From contig NZ_AFPB01000138.1 of assembly GCF_000218485.1 (NCBI RefSeq), positions 1 through 64,000 on the forward strand: a stretch of DNA of 64,000 nucleotides, in the 5' to 3' direction. Made by a program: the position numbers and the translations under genes. The DNA comes from Aquimarina agarivorans (GTDB taxonomy: Bacteria; Bacteroidota; Bacteroidia; Flavobacteriales; Flavobacteriaceae). The notes beneath the pieces were generated by a model, which worked only from the letters and a program-made list of their open reading frames with translations, searched no databases and was not told the DNA's origin. Within the stretch, counting starts at the first letter, position 1. Every line of letters starts with the position of its first letter. Of this stretch, positions 35,259-44,296 are shown piece by piece.

Positions 35259-36416
35259 TCAACTGCTGATTACTTTTATCGACTTTTTTACTTTTTCAGC
35301 TACACTTCTAGCATCATTAACATTTGGGCTAACTATGGTTACGTGTCCCATTTTTCTAAAAGGCCTGGTTTCTTTTTTGCCATAAATATGCGGGGTCACA
35401 CCAGGCAACGACATAATTTTATCAATATTTTGATAACGTACATTTCCAGCAAAGCCTTCTTCTCCAACAAGATTAACCATTACAGCAGCAACTTTACTAT
35501 CGGTATTTCCTAAAGGAAGGTTAAGCACACTGCGCAAATGTTGTTCAAATTGATTGGTGTAGCTGGCTTCTATTGAAAAATGACCGCTATTATGTGTTCT
35601 GGGGGCTACTTCGTTAACTAAAATTTCATCATTTTTTGTTTGAAACATCTCAACAGCAAGGACGCCAACGTGTTCAAAACTTTCAGAAACTTTTTTTGCG
35701 ATCGCTCTGGCTTTTAGGGTAACATTTTCATCAATACGAGCAGGGCAAATTACATATTCCACCTGATTCGCTTCGGGATGAAACTCCATTTCAACAACAG
35801 GATAAGTGCTTACTTCTCCAGTGGGGTTTCTTACCACAATAACTCCCAATTCATTTTTAAAATCAATAAGTTTTTCAGCAATACACTCGGCATCTGGGAG
35901 TTTATCAATATCATTATTTTGTTTAATAATACTAACGCCGTTGCCATCATAACCACCTTCAGTACATTTCCATACGAATGGTAAAGTAATTTTATTTGAC
36001 GCCACTGCCTTTACTAAATCACTTTTTGTTTCAAATCTTTCGAAATCAGCAGTGGGGATTCCTTTTTCTTGATAAAAAAGTTTTTGCTTTCCTTTATTTT
36101 GAATTTTTTTTAGCGTAGCTGCGGATGGATATACATTTTTTCCTTCTGCTTCAAGTTTTTCTAACGCCTCAACATTAACAGCCTCAATTTCAAAAGTAAG
36201 TACATCTACTTGCTTTCCAAAATTATAAACAGTGTCAAAATCTAATAAATCACCTTGTTCAAAATAATTACAAGCTATTTTGCTAGGGGCTTCATTACTA
36301 GGATCTAAAACATGGGTTTTAATGTCATATTTGCGAGTTTCGTATAATAACATTTTACCAAGTTGTCCACCTCCTAGAATTCCCAACTTGAAATCCGATG
36401 AAAAAAAATGTTGCAT
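35259..36416 (-). CDS. purK: 5-(carboxyamino)imidazole ribonucleotide synthase
   Basis: This ATP-grasp enzyme makes N5-CAIR from AIR, bicarbonate and ATP, supplying PurE. It opens FKLGILGGGQLGKMLLYE and has the ATP-grasp segments LPFVWKCTEGGYDGNGVSII, CIAEKLIDFKNELGVIVVRN and LVNEVAPRTHNSGHFSIEAS. The length of 385 is normal. It is the first gene of the purK-purE unit. The 470-base gap upstream separates it from the divergent adk. Confidence 0.97.
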   Translation of the reverse strand: MQHFFSSDFKLGILGGGQLGKMLLYETRKYDIKTHVLDPSNEAPSKIACNYFEQGDLLDFDTVYNFGKQVDVLTFEIEAVNVEALEKLEAEGKNVYPSAATLKKIQNKGKQKLFYQEKGIPTADFERFETKSDLVKAVASNKITLPFVWKCTEGGYDGNGVSIIKQNNDIDKLPDAECIAEKLIDFKNELGVIVVRNPTGEVSTYPVVEMEFHPEANQVEYVICPARIDENVTLKARAIAKKVSESFEHVGVLAVEMFQTKNDEILVNEVAPRTHNSGHFSIEASYTNQFEQHLRSVLNLPLGNTDSKVAAVMVNLVGEEGFAGNVRYQNIDKIMSLPGVTPHIYGKKETRPFRKMGHVTIVSPNVNDARSVAEKVKKSIKVISS

Positions 36417-36889
36417 AAATGCGTATAATTAAGTTGCAAAATTACTTTTTTCTTTTATACTAAACTAGTAATAACTAGGTTGAATTAAAAGATGCGAAAA
36501 AAAAAGAAGATGATTTATTTATAAAATTGTTACTCATGTGAATACGATTTTTGTACTTATGGTTGGAGGCAAAAAGGAATAAGTCAACAGAATGCAATTG
36601 TTAATATAAACTTTGGTTTATGTTATCAATTTGTTACTGATTAATTGTTGTTTAAATAATAGTAATTGTTGGATGATAAAATTATAGATGACAAACGCCT
36701 AACTTTCAAATTGTGTATCAACTTTATAATTGAGTAGCTATTCTTGTTCAAATTATACTATTATTAGGTTGTGTTAAGGCTTAAGTAGTAAATTACTATC
36801 TTTGCGTTTCTTTAATTTTACACATCCATTGTTATTTTTGGCATATCAATTCATGATTATTGCAAAAAATAGGAATTAAAAACAAATAA
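36417..36889. other. 473-base region between purK and adk starts
   Basis: It must hold the divergent purK and adk promoters. TATCTTTGC at 36797-36805 is a clear -7 element for adk, although the -33 box is weak. I see no gene, repeat or strong hairpin. Confidence 0.5.
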
Positions 36890-37462
36890 ATGATAAACGT
36901 AGTACTTTTTGGTCCTCCAGGTGCAGGTAAAGGCACACAAGCTGAATTTTTAAAAGACAAGTATCAGTTGGTGCATATTTCAACAGGAGATGTGTTTAGG
37001 CATAACATAAAAAATGCTACTGAATTAGGGGTATTGGCAAAATCATATATTGATAAAGGGCAATTAGTACCTGATGAGGTTACTATTAATATGCTTAACG
37101 CAGAAGTGGAAAAAAATAAGGAGGCTAAAGGTTTTATATTTGATGGTTTTCCAAGGACTGAGGCGCAAGCAGAATCACTAGCTGAATTATTGGAAACAAA
37201 AAATACGGGAGTGAGTGGTATGGTTGCTTTGGAGGTAGATGATGAAGTTTTGGTAGGGCGTTTGTTAGAACGAGGAAAAACATCAGGTAGGGCAGATGAT
37301 GCGGATGAAAATATTATTCGTAACCGAATAAAAGTATACTACTCCGAAACTGCAATTTTAAAAGACTATTACGAAAAGCAAAACAAGTATCACGGAGTTG
37401 ATGGAGTAGGGAATATTCCTGAAATTACAGAGCGTATTAGTAGCGTAATAGATAAATTGTAA
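36890..37462 (+). CDS. adk: adenylate kinase
   Basis: This enzyme balances AMP, ADP and ATP. The P-loop is VVLFGPPGAGKGTQAEFLKD and the AMP-binding region is HISTGDVFRHNIKN. The family signature is GFIFDGFPRTEAQAESL, and RLLERGKTSGRADDADENII carries the lid arginines. At 190 residues it is the short-lid type common in Bacteroidota, without a zinc-binding Cys set. It is followed by obgE after 129 bases on the same strand. hpt, which often precedes adk in flavobacteria, is not seen here. Confidence 0.97.
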   Translation: MINVVLFGPPGAGKGTQAEFLKDKYQLVHISTGDVFRHNIKNATELGVLAKSYIDKGQLVPDEVTINMLNAEVEKNKEAKGFIFDGFPRTEAQAESLAELLETKNTGVSGMVALEVDDEVLVGRLLERGKTSGRADDADENIIRNRIKVYYSETAILKDYYEKQNKYHGVDGVGNIPEITERISSVIDKL

Positions 37463-37591
37463 TAATTAAGACATTTTTGATAAGAATCATTCAGTTTGTT
37501 TTAAGAATTGAAAAGCAACATTAATTGTAGTATTTATTGTTCAATAAAATTGATCGTTAATGGCTGCTAGAAGGTACGCAATACAAAGAAT

Positions 37592-38587
37592 ATGACAGAA
37601 GGGAATTTTGTAGATTATGTAAAATTGCATTTGTCCTCCGGAAACGGGGGTAAAGGCTCAGCACATTTACATAGAGAAAAATACATCACAAAAGGTGGTC
37701 CCGACGGGGGTGATGGAGGAAGAGGAGGTCATGTGATTTTGCGTGCAAATTCTAATATGTGGACGTTGTTACATTTAAAGTACAAGCGACATGTAAAAGC
37801 AGGTCATGGCGAACACGGAAGTAAAAACCGAAGCTCGGGAGCTGATGGCGAAGATGTTTATATTGATGTTCCTATGGGAACGGTAGTTAGAGCTACCGAA
37901 ACTCAGGAAATTTTACACGAGTTGGTGGACGCTGGTCAGGAGTTGATTATTTTAGAAGGCGGAATGGGTGGCCGAGGAAATTGGCATTTTAAAAGTAGTG
38001 TCAATCAAACGCCACGCTATGCACAACCAGGGATGCCTGGTTTGGAGGCAGATGTTACTTTGGAGCTTAAAGTGTTGGCCGATGTTGGCTTGGTTGGTTT
38101 TCCTAATGCAGGAAAGTCTACCCTATTATCCGTAATTACTGCTGCTAAACCTAAAATAGCAGCTTATGAATTTACTACCTTAAAACCCAATTTAGGAATT
38201 GTTGAATATCGAGATTTTCAATCTTTCGTAATTGCTGACATTCCTGGAATTATTGAAGGTGCAGCTGAAGGTAAAGGAATTGGACATCGATTTTTACGTC
38301 ATATTGAGCGTAATTCCACTTTGTTGTTTATGATTCCGGCGGATGCTAAAGATATTGTTGAGCAATATCATATTTTACTGGATGAATTAAAACGCTACAA
38401 TGCTGAAATGTTGGATAAACAACGTTTTATAGCGATATCGAAATCAGATATGCTTGATGATGAGTTGAAAACAGAAATTACTAAAGAAATAACGGAAACA
38501 CTAGATGTGCCATTTTTATTTATCTCCTCGGTTGCGCAGGAAGGATTAACGGAACTTAAAGATGCACTTTGGAAAATGTTGCAATAA
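37592..38587 (+). CDS. obgE: GTPase ObgE/CgtA
   Basis: This ribosome-associated GTPase is involved in 50S assembly and stress signalling. The glycine-rich Obg domain (about residues 1-158) shows [20 protein letters not shown] and [10 protein letters not shown]. The G domain has GFPNAGKST (G1), [20 protein letters not shown] (G3) and [10 protein letters not shown], where the G4 motif reads SKSD rather than NKxD, a variation I recall in this phylum. The length of 331 lacks the C-terminal OCT domain. A good terminator follows 24 bases after the stop. Confidence 0.96.
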   Translation: MTEGNFVDYVKLHLSSGNGGKGSAHLHREKYITKGGPDGGDGGRGGHVILRANSNMWTLLHLKYKRHVKAGHGEHGSKNRSSGADGEDVYIDVPMGTVVRATETQEILHELVDAGQELIILEGGMGGRGNWHFKSSVNQTPRYAQPGMPGLEADVTLELKVLADVGLVGFPNAGKSTLLSVITAAKPKIAAYEFTTLKPNLGIVEYRDFQSFVIADIPGIIEGAAEGKGIGHRFLRHIERNSTLLFMIPADAKDIVEQYHILLDELKRYNAEMLDKQRFIAISKSDMLDDELKTEITKEITETLDVPFLFISSVAQEGLTELKDALWKMLQ

Positions 38588-38610
38588 GAAGAAGTTGTCA
38601 AAAATAATTA

Positions 38611-38644
38611 AACGTGCTTATTCATTAGAATTAGCACGTTTTTT
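38611..38644 (+). terminator. terminator of adk-obgE
   Basis: Stem AACGTGCT / AGCACGTT, extended by ATTC/GAAT across one mismatch, with a short loop and six T. Confidence 0.88.
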
Positions 38645-38700
38645 GCTATAAGTAATACATTTCACCCATTTTTTTAATAAATTCATATAAACTTTAATTT

Positions 38701-39213
38701 ATGAAGCGTTTAGTCTATTTTATGGTAGTGTTGTTATCGATTTCTTGTACTGGTCCACGAGTTGTGTATGATTATGATACAAAAACTACATTTTCTGCGT
38801 ACAAAACTTATAATTACTACCCAGATTTAAAAACGGGGTTAAGCGATTTAGATACCAAGCGCTTGCTTGATGCTACGGATAAAGCGCTCAAGGAAAAAGG
38901 ATTTACAAAATCAGATACACCGCAATTGTATGTGAATTTTAAAAGTGCAAAGTATCAAACACCTTCGCGTACTGGCATTGGGGTGGGAGTGGGTAATGGT
39001 CCTATTAATGTTGGAAGTACTATTCCTTTTGGAGGTCCTGATCAACATATTCAGTTGACTGTAGATTTTGTGGATGTTGCCAATGATGAACTTATTTGGC
39101 AAGCGGAGGCTGACGACACTCAAAACTCCCGACAAACTCCAGAAAATAGGGTTGGTTTTTTTAATGTGATGATGCAAAAAGTTTTTTCTAAATATCCGCC
39201 TCAATCAAAATAA
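38701..39213 (+). CDS. DUF4136 family lipoprotein
   Basis: This 170-residue protein has a signal peptide ending in the lipobox LLSISC (Cys about residue 16). It is followed by the DUF4136 pattern: VVYDYDTKTTFSAYKTYNYY, a helix LDTKRLLDATDKALKEKGFT, then LYVNFKSAKY and a terminal LIWQAEADDTQ. A glycine-rich loop (GIGVGVGNGPINVG) is typical. The family sits in the envelope of Bacteroidota and other Gram-negatives with no known role. It appears monocistronic, after the obgE terminator. Confidence 0.9.
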   Translation: MKRLVYFMVVLLSISCTGPRVVYDYDTKTTFSAYKTYNYYPDLKTGLSDLDTKRLLDATDKALKEKGFTKSDTPQLYVNFKSAKYQTPSRTGIGVGVGNGPINVGSTIPFGGPDQHIQLTVDFVDVANDELIWQAEADDTQNSRQTPENRVGFFNVMMQKVFSKYPPQSK

Positions 39214-39544
39214 ATGATGTTGTCTATTCATGAATGAAGTTTTTTATGGAATTTCTTTATTGGTCTCAGGTTTAGTTAAAACTATGCATTTTTAAAGCAT
39301 TTCGCTTTTAGCTTCTATAAATATTACAAGAGTTATTGGTAATTAGTAATTAGCTGTTGGCTTTAAATTACAAAAAACGGATGTTTAAAAAGTAATGATT
39401 TTTATTCATAACCGAAACTATGGTACTTTTAATCCATAGTGGTTCATTTTTACTGATTTCCTTTCATAAAGTTTAATTAAAATACGCTAATTTTTGAGCT
39501 TTATTGATTTTTTGTAGTGCTGTGTTGCTTTTTTCATAAAAATA

Positions 39545-39593
39545 TTAACTAAGTATAAATACGTATTAAAATTAAGTATTAATACTTAGTTAA
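39545..39593. promoter_or_regulatory. paired palindromic operator upstream of the globin gene
   Basis: AAGTATTAATACTT (39574-39587) is a perfect 14-bp palindrome. AAGTATAAATACGT (39551-39564) is a looser copy 23 bases upstream, about two helix turns. The outer arms TTAACTAAGTAT (39545-39556) and ATACTTAGTTAA (39582-39593) are exact inverted repeats. The pattern is that of a dimeric repressor or activator bound twice. The regulator is not identified. Confidence 0.65.
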
Positions 39594-39598
39594 ATTTG
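39591..39598 (+). promoter_or_regulatory. -7 element of the globin gene promoter
   Basis: TAAATTTG matches TAnnTTTG and overlaps the right end of the palindrome pair. No TTTG box is found at the usual distance, so the promoter may need an activator. Confidence 0.5.
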
Positions 39599-39639
39599 TA
39601 TATTGCTTTTTAAATTGTTAACCAGCAAAGTAAGCAACT

Positions 39640-40536
39640 ATGGAAAGTAAGACTATTGAATTAGTACAGGGTACATTTAAGCAAGTAGCTCCAATAGCAG
39701 ATCAGGCGGCGGAGATTTTTTACAGTAAATTATTTGAGAAAGACCCTTCATTAAAACCAATGTTTAAAGGTGATATGAAGCAGCAAGGAGCTAAATTGAT
39801 GGCTATGATTGGTACTGCTGTAAATGGTTTAAATAATTTGGAAGCGTTAGTGCCAGCTGTACAAAATTTAGGAAAAGGACATGCGGGTTATGGTGTGGAG
39901 GACAAACATTACGATACGGTAGGAGCGGCTTTATTGGAAACATTAGATGTAGGTTTGGGAGATGCTTTTACGCCTGAAGTTAAGGAGGCTTGGACTGAAG
40001 TATATACCGTGTTAGCTACAACTATGAAAGATGCAGCAAATAGCTTACCAAAAGAAAAAGGATTGACGGAGCGTAAAAAAAGATTAGTACAATCTAGTTT
40101 TACTAAAGTAGCGCCAATTGCGGATAAAGCTGCTGAAATTTTTTACAATAAACTTTTTGAATTAGATCCTTCGGTAAAGCCTATGTTTAAAGGCGATATG
40201 AAACAGCAAGGAGCTAAATTAATGAGCATGATTGGTACCGCCGTAAACGGTTTAGATAATTTAGAGGCCATAGTGCCAGCTGTTCAAAATTTAGGAAAAA
40301 ATCACTTGGCTTATGGTGTTAAAAACGAACATTATGATACTGTAGGATCAGCATTATTGTATACTCTAGAAACAGGTTTAGGAGACGATTTTACTCCTAA
40401 TGTTAAAGATGCATGGACGGAAGTTTATTCCGTATTAGCTACTACTATGAAAGATGCTGCAAGTACGACAATGAAGCAGGAGCCAGTGGGCGCAGCAGTT
40501 ACTGATGCAGAAAAGCCATGGTGGAAATTTTGGTAG
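39640..40536 (+). CDS. tandem two-domain globin
   Basis: Two full globin domains of the flavohaemoglobin/Vitreoscilla type lie in one chain: about residues 9-134 and 150-275, offset by exactly 141. The probable proximal histidines are His81 (NLGKGHAGYGV) and His222 (NLGKNHLAYGV). The B-helix aromatic pair is FYSKLF / FYNKLF. MKQQGAKLM and HYDTVG are repeated in both. The domains are about 80 percent identical by eye, indicating a recent internal duplication. No reductase domain follows. Instead there is a short linker and an aromatic tail PWWKFW. Expected roles are O2 or NO binding. Paired palindromes overlap the promoter. Confidence 0.9.
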   Translation: MESKTIELVQGTFKQVAPIADQAAEIFYSKLFEKDPSLKPMFKGDMKQQGAKLMAMIGTAVNGLNNLEALVPAVQNLGKGHAGYGVEDKHYDTVGAALLETLDVGLGDAFTPEVKEAWTEVYTVLATTMKDAANSLPKEKGLTERKKRLVQSSFTKVAPIADKAAEIFYNKLFELDPSVKPMFKGDMKQQGAKLMSMIGTAVNGLDNLEAIVPAVQNLGKNHLAYGVKNEHYDTVGSALLYTLETGLGDDFTPNVKDAWTEVYSVLATTMKDAASTTMKQEPVGAAVTDAEKPWWKFW

Positions 40537-40625
40537 TCTTAGAAAATTCTAATTTTACTCAGGTAATTTAAAGTTAGCACTAGTATAAGCGAGTTTCTGC
40601 ATGAAGCATAAAAAATAATAACATA

Positions 40626-40662
40626 TAAAAAGGCTGTCAAAGTATTAATGACAGCCTTTTTT
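40626..40662. terminator. bidirectional terminator between globin and secreted-protein genes
   Basis: The stem AAAAGGCTGTC / GACAGCCTTTT has an 11-base loop, T-runs on both strands, and converging genes on each side. Confidence 0.88.
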
Positions 40663-40688
40663 CAATTTAAAAGATTTTTATCAGTTAA

Positions 40689-41351
40689 TTATCTAACCAT
40701 AAATCTTTTAGAAACTCGTCTAACGGTATTGGCAGAACGTAAATGTGCTACATAAGGACCAGAAGGTAAGTTAATGTTAGTGTTAGATTGTCCTCGAGAA
40801 ATTAGTATTCTTCTTCTTGTTCGTACTCCAGTTGATAAATTAATCAAAAGTAAGTTTCCATTATCTCTAAGGTCACTGTCTAGTTGAATTACCGCTCTTC
40901 CTCGCGAAGGTGTAAATACATCTAAATCAACTAAGCTACGAATATCATTTGCATTAAATTGTGGTACGGTAAAAAATGATTGTAACTGACCATTTGTATT
41001 TGCTGTTGTAAATCGAATGGAAACAGTTTCTCCTGGTTGAAGGTTCAAATTTAAAGAGACTTTGTTTTCACCTCTTGCTAATGGTACTGACCTGTTGTCC
41101 AAAATTGTTAACAGTCTACCATTTGCTGTTTGCACAACTAAATTTCCGTTATCTCTGATATCACTATTTATTGTTAGATCAAGATTACCTCTTATGGAGC
41201 TAGAGGTATTGATTGTTACAAATTGGCGGATATTTCCTAACCTAAATTCTGACTCGTTAGTGTTTAAATTATGATTTGAGTTAGATGCATAACCCAATAA
41301 TCCAGAGCAAACAAGTGCTGTTGTAAGTAAAAAAGAATTAAAATTTTTCAT
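40689..41351 (-). CDS. secreted one-module relative of the 642-residue repeat protein
   Basis: This 220-residue protein has a signal peptide (FLLTTALVCSGLLGYAS). It has one beta-rich module (LDLTINSDIRDNGNLVVQTA, SVPLARGENKVSLNLNLQPG) and a C-terminal domain (SLVDLDVFTPSRGRAVIQLD, then GPYVAHLRSANTVRRVSKRF). The C-terminal domain ends MVR after a basic KRF and resembles type IX secretion sorting domains, which fits a gliding flavobacterium. The domain assignment is inferred. The next gene on this strand (41721-43649) has five similar modules and nearly the same C-terminus, so the pair are paralogues. Confidence 0.75.
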   Translation of the reverse strand: MKNFNSFLLTTALVCSGLLGYASNSNHNLNTNESEFRLGNIRQFVTINTSSSIRGNLDLTINSDIRDNGNLVVQTANGRLLTILDNRSVPLARGENKVSLNLNLQPGETVSIRFTTANTNGQLQSFFTVPQFNANDIRSLVDLDVFTPSRGRAVIQLDSDLRDNGNLLLINLSTGVRTRRRILISRGQSNTNINLPSGPYVAHLRSANTVRRVSKRFMVR

Positions 41352-41720
41352 GGTATATATGTTTTTTGTTTAAACTAACAAAATTTTTTAGATTTTTTTT
41401 GCTATTAGTCGTTTGCCTTGAATATTAGTTGATTGGTTGTAATTTTCAGTATAAGTATTGTAGTATTTGTACGAATTGGATTCCATGTAAGGAAAATCAT
41501 TTATTGTATAAACGCTATTATTTCAAGTGTTTTTTAAAATCGATTTACATTATTAGTTTTAAACAGCCTATCAGTATTTACTTTTTTTCCAGTATTTAAG
41601 CTAAAAAAAACTTTTTTTGCAATCATCCTTTGTTGTATAAACGTTGTAATGTCATATTATTAAAAACAATAAAGCCGCAACTTGAAGTAGCGGCTTTATA
41701 AATAAAATTTTTAATAAAAT
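41352..41720. other. 369-base region between the two repeat-protein genes
   Basis: It holds the terminator at 41671-41697. The 11-mer TTGTATAAACG occurs twice (41504-41514 and 41633-41643). Nothing else is recognised. Confidence 0.4.
41671..41697 (-). terminator. probable terminator of the 642-residue protein gene
   Basis: Stem AAAGCCGC / GCGGCTTT has an 11-base loop and a moderately T-rich tail on the minus strand. Confidence 0.65.
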
Positions 41721-43649
41721 TTATTTTACCATGAATTTTTTAGAAACTCTTTTTTCAGTATTTACTGATCTTAGGTGAACAACATAAGCACCAGATTTTA
41801 AATTATCAAGTTCAATTGAAGAAACTCCTCTTGAAATTAAAACTCTTTGTCTTGTTCTTTCGCCTGTAGCCAAATTAATCAATAGTAAATTAGCATTATC
41901 TCTTAAGTCACTTTTTAGTTCAATTACTGCGCTTCCTCTACTTGGGGTAAATACGCTTAGGTCAACCAAACTACGAATATCAGTTGTAGCAAATTCAGGA
42001 GCAACAAATCTTTTCGTTATTTGATCATCTGTGTTATCTGAATCCAATCTAATAAATGCAAATTGTCCTGGTTCAAGCCCAATATCAAAAGATAATCTAT
42101 TAATACCTTTAGTTAGTGAAACAGTTTGCTCAATTAAAATTCTGTTTAATCTGTTAAAAAGGACATCAGTACCTGAAATTTCTATGTTTACATCACCGCT
42201 AATTTGACTATTAATTACTAAATCAACACTTCCTCTGGTTGATCTACTTGGATTAGCCCTCAAACTAATTAAGTCATTTATGTTACCTAGTCCAAAAGGT
42301 ACGGTAAATCCTTCTACAATAGTTTCACTTGTGTTTGCTGAGGTAAAAGTAACGTCAAGAATAGTACCCGGGATAAGGTCAAGATCTAAAGAAAGGTTGT
42401 TTTCGCCTTTAGCCAAAGGAACTGATCGTTCAGTAACTAAAGGTACAACTCTGTCAATGATACTTCCATTATTATTAAAACCAGTGGTTCTAACTGTTAA
42501 GCTACCATTATCTCTGATATCGCTATTGATAATAAGGTCTAAATTTCCATCAGTACTTGAAGCTTCTATACTTACTAATTCATTAATATCCCCTAACCCA
42601 GAAACTACTGGCGCAGGTACAATAAAACGTTCACTTACAGTTTCACTTGTGTTAGCAGATGCGAAAAAAATATCTAGTATAGCGCCAGCGCCAAGCTCTA
42701 AATTTAAAGATAACTTATTTTCCCCTCTTACAAGTGGAACTAATTGTTCTGAAATCAGATTCACAGGTCTGGTCAAAATACTTCCATTTCTTTCAAAGCC
42801 AAAAAATGTTACGGACAAACTACCATTATCTCTAATATCGCTATTGATAACAAGGTCCAAATTTCCGTTAGCACTAGAAGCTTCTATACTTACTAAGTCA
42901 TTAATATCCCCTAATCCAGAAACTACTGGTGCAGGTACGGTAAATCCTTTTATAACAGTTTCGCTTGTATTCGCTGAAGTAAAAGTAATATCAAGAATAA
43001 TACCCGGGATAAGGTCAAGATCTAAAGAAAGGTTGTTTTCGCCTCTAGCCAAAGGAACTGAACGTTCAGTAACTAAAGGTACAACTCTGTCAATGATACT
43101 TCCATTATTATTAAAACCAGTAGTTCTAATAGTTAAACTACCGTTATCTCTGATATCGCTATTGATAACAAGGTCCAAATTTCCGTTAGCACTAGAAGCT
43201 TCAATACTTACTAAGTCATTAATATCTCCTAATCCAGAAGCTGCTAATTCAGGTTCTAAAAATTCGATAACTTCAGAACCACTAGTATTATCAGATGATA
43301 CTTTTATTGCCAATCTCGTTCCTGGCGAAGAATCCAAGTCTACGCTGATTGTGTTTGTACCTTTTACTAGGGAAATGTTTTGATCGACAAACCTAATAAA
43401 TATTCTTGAGGGGCCACCATTCAGTACCTCTAATCGCACATTATCAGCAATGTCACTGTTGATTACAATATCTAAACTTCGACTAGTAGATCTTGAAGCC
43501 GATAGAGTAACAACATTAGAAATATCACCTAGGTTTGTAGCTGCTGCCTTTACAGCATCAGCTGATAGGCCATTTGCTGTTGGCGCAATGGCCTGTGCAC
43601 TAATAATAGTAGCCGCAGCTGCTAAAATTGATAAATTAATTTTTTTCAT
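41721..43649 (-). CDS. secreted repeat protein with five beta modules and a sorting-type C-terminus
   Basis: This 642-residue protein has a signal peptide (LSILAAAATIISAQAIA). It has five modules of about 100 residues, each starting LGDIN-like and containing LDLVINSDIRDNGSL and SVPLARGENNLSLDLDL, with SANTSET before the next. The C-terminal domain of about 85 residues (SLVDLSVFTPSRGSAVIELK, then KSGAYVVHLRSVNTEKRVSK and FMVK) is shared with the neighbouring 220-residue protein. Modules 2 and 4 are nearly identical even at the DNA level (about 43000-43240 and 42360-42600). No enzyme motif is seen; an extracellular adhesin-like or structural role is likely but inferred. Confidence 0.8.
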   Translation of the reverse strand: MKKINLSILAAAATIISAQAIAPTANGLSADAVKAAATNLGDISNVVTLSASRSTSRSLDIVINSDIADNVRLEVLNGGPSRIFIRFVDQNISLVKGTNTISVDLDSSPGTRLAIKVSSDNTSGSEVIEFLEPELAASGLGDINDLVSIEASSANGNLDLVINSDIRDNGSLTIRTTGFNNNGSIIDRVVPLVTERSVPLARGENNLSLDLDLIPGIILDITFTSANTSETVIKGFTVPAPVVSGLGDINDLVSIEASSANGNLDLVINSDIRDNGSLSVTFFGFERNGSILTRPVNLISEQLVPLVRGENKLSLNLELGAGAILDIFFASANTSETVSERFIVPAPVVSGLGDINELVSIEASSTDGNLDLIINSDIRDNGSLTVRTTGFNNNGSIIDRVVPLVTERSVPLAKGENNLSLDLDLIPGTILDVTFTSANTSETIVEGFTVPFGLGNINDLISLRANPSRSTRGSVDLVINSQISGDVNIEISGTDVLFNRLNRILIEQTVSLTKGINRLSFDIGLEPGQFAFIRLDSDNTDDQITKRFVAPEFATTDIRSLVDLSVFTPSRGSAVIELKSDLRDNANLLLINLATGERTRQRVLISRGVSSIELDNLKSGAYVVHLRSVNTEKRVSKKFMVK

Positions 43650-44296
43650 AACTTTTTTTTATACGTAAATGTAATGTATAAATGGGAGGGTTTTTAATTG
43701 ATGGATTTAATGTTTTTCAGTTTTCGATGAATTGTAAAAATCCACAGTTTTTTGGCTTACAAAATGAGATAGGTGATGTAGTACTTGAAAGAATAAGCTT
43801 ATGTTAAAATTGAGATTTTTATTAAAAATAAAGGATTTTAACATGGTAATTCTCAATATTTTGGACTTAAAAAGTATTTTTTGTTAACAGTAAAGTAAAT
43901 TTTGAGTGAAATGAAGACCCAAAAATTAAGTAAGATTTTCTAGAATCACTACGTGGTTTTGCTGTTCGTATAATGAATAGTTAGCTCATATAATTGGCGA
44001 ATTTTTTTTGCATTCAACCCTTGTCAATTAGAAAAATTTATGATAAAACCCACAACATAAATTTCACTTTTACTTGATATCTCAAAAAACAATATACTGT
44101 ATTTGGGGTTACGCTTATATTTACTTTCCTGCCTTAGCAAAATTTCCTAATTTTTATTTGAGTAATTCAAAATCATAACCCAAATTATTTAAAAGCTACC
44201 ATAAAAAACAAGCAATTGATATGAGTCTTTTGGCATCATAAAGCGTCATTATTGCTAAAGCGAAAATTAAAATGAAATTTTCATGAAAATGGAATA
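43650..44296. other. 647-base region without a gene
   Basis: It separates the repeat protein from the TonB-C-like gene. I see no open frame of interest, tRNA, repeat or clear terminator, only AT-rich sequence. It must include the repeat-protein promoter near 43670-43720. Confidence 0.4.

Larger units (their letters stand above)
39214..39639. other. 426-base region upstream of the two-domain globin
   Basis: The last 100 bases hold paired palindromes and a promoter (see next entries). The rest shows no gene or strong hairpin. Confidence 0.5.

Noticed and set aside
42280-43383. A 367-codon open frame on the plus strand opposite the repeat protein
   Set aside because: It is an antisense shadow created by the periodic coding repeats: proline/serine/leucine rich, no start context, no homology I know.
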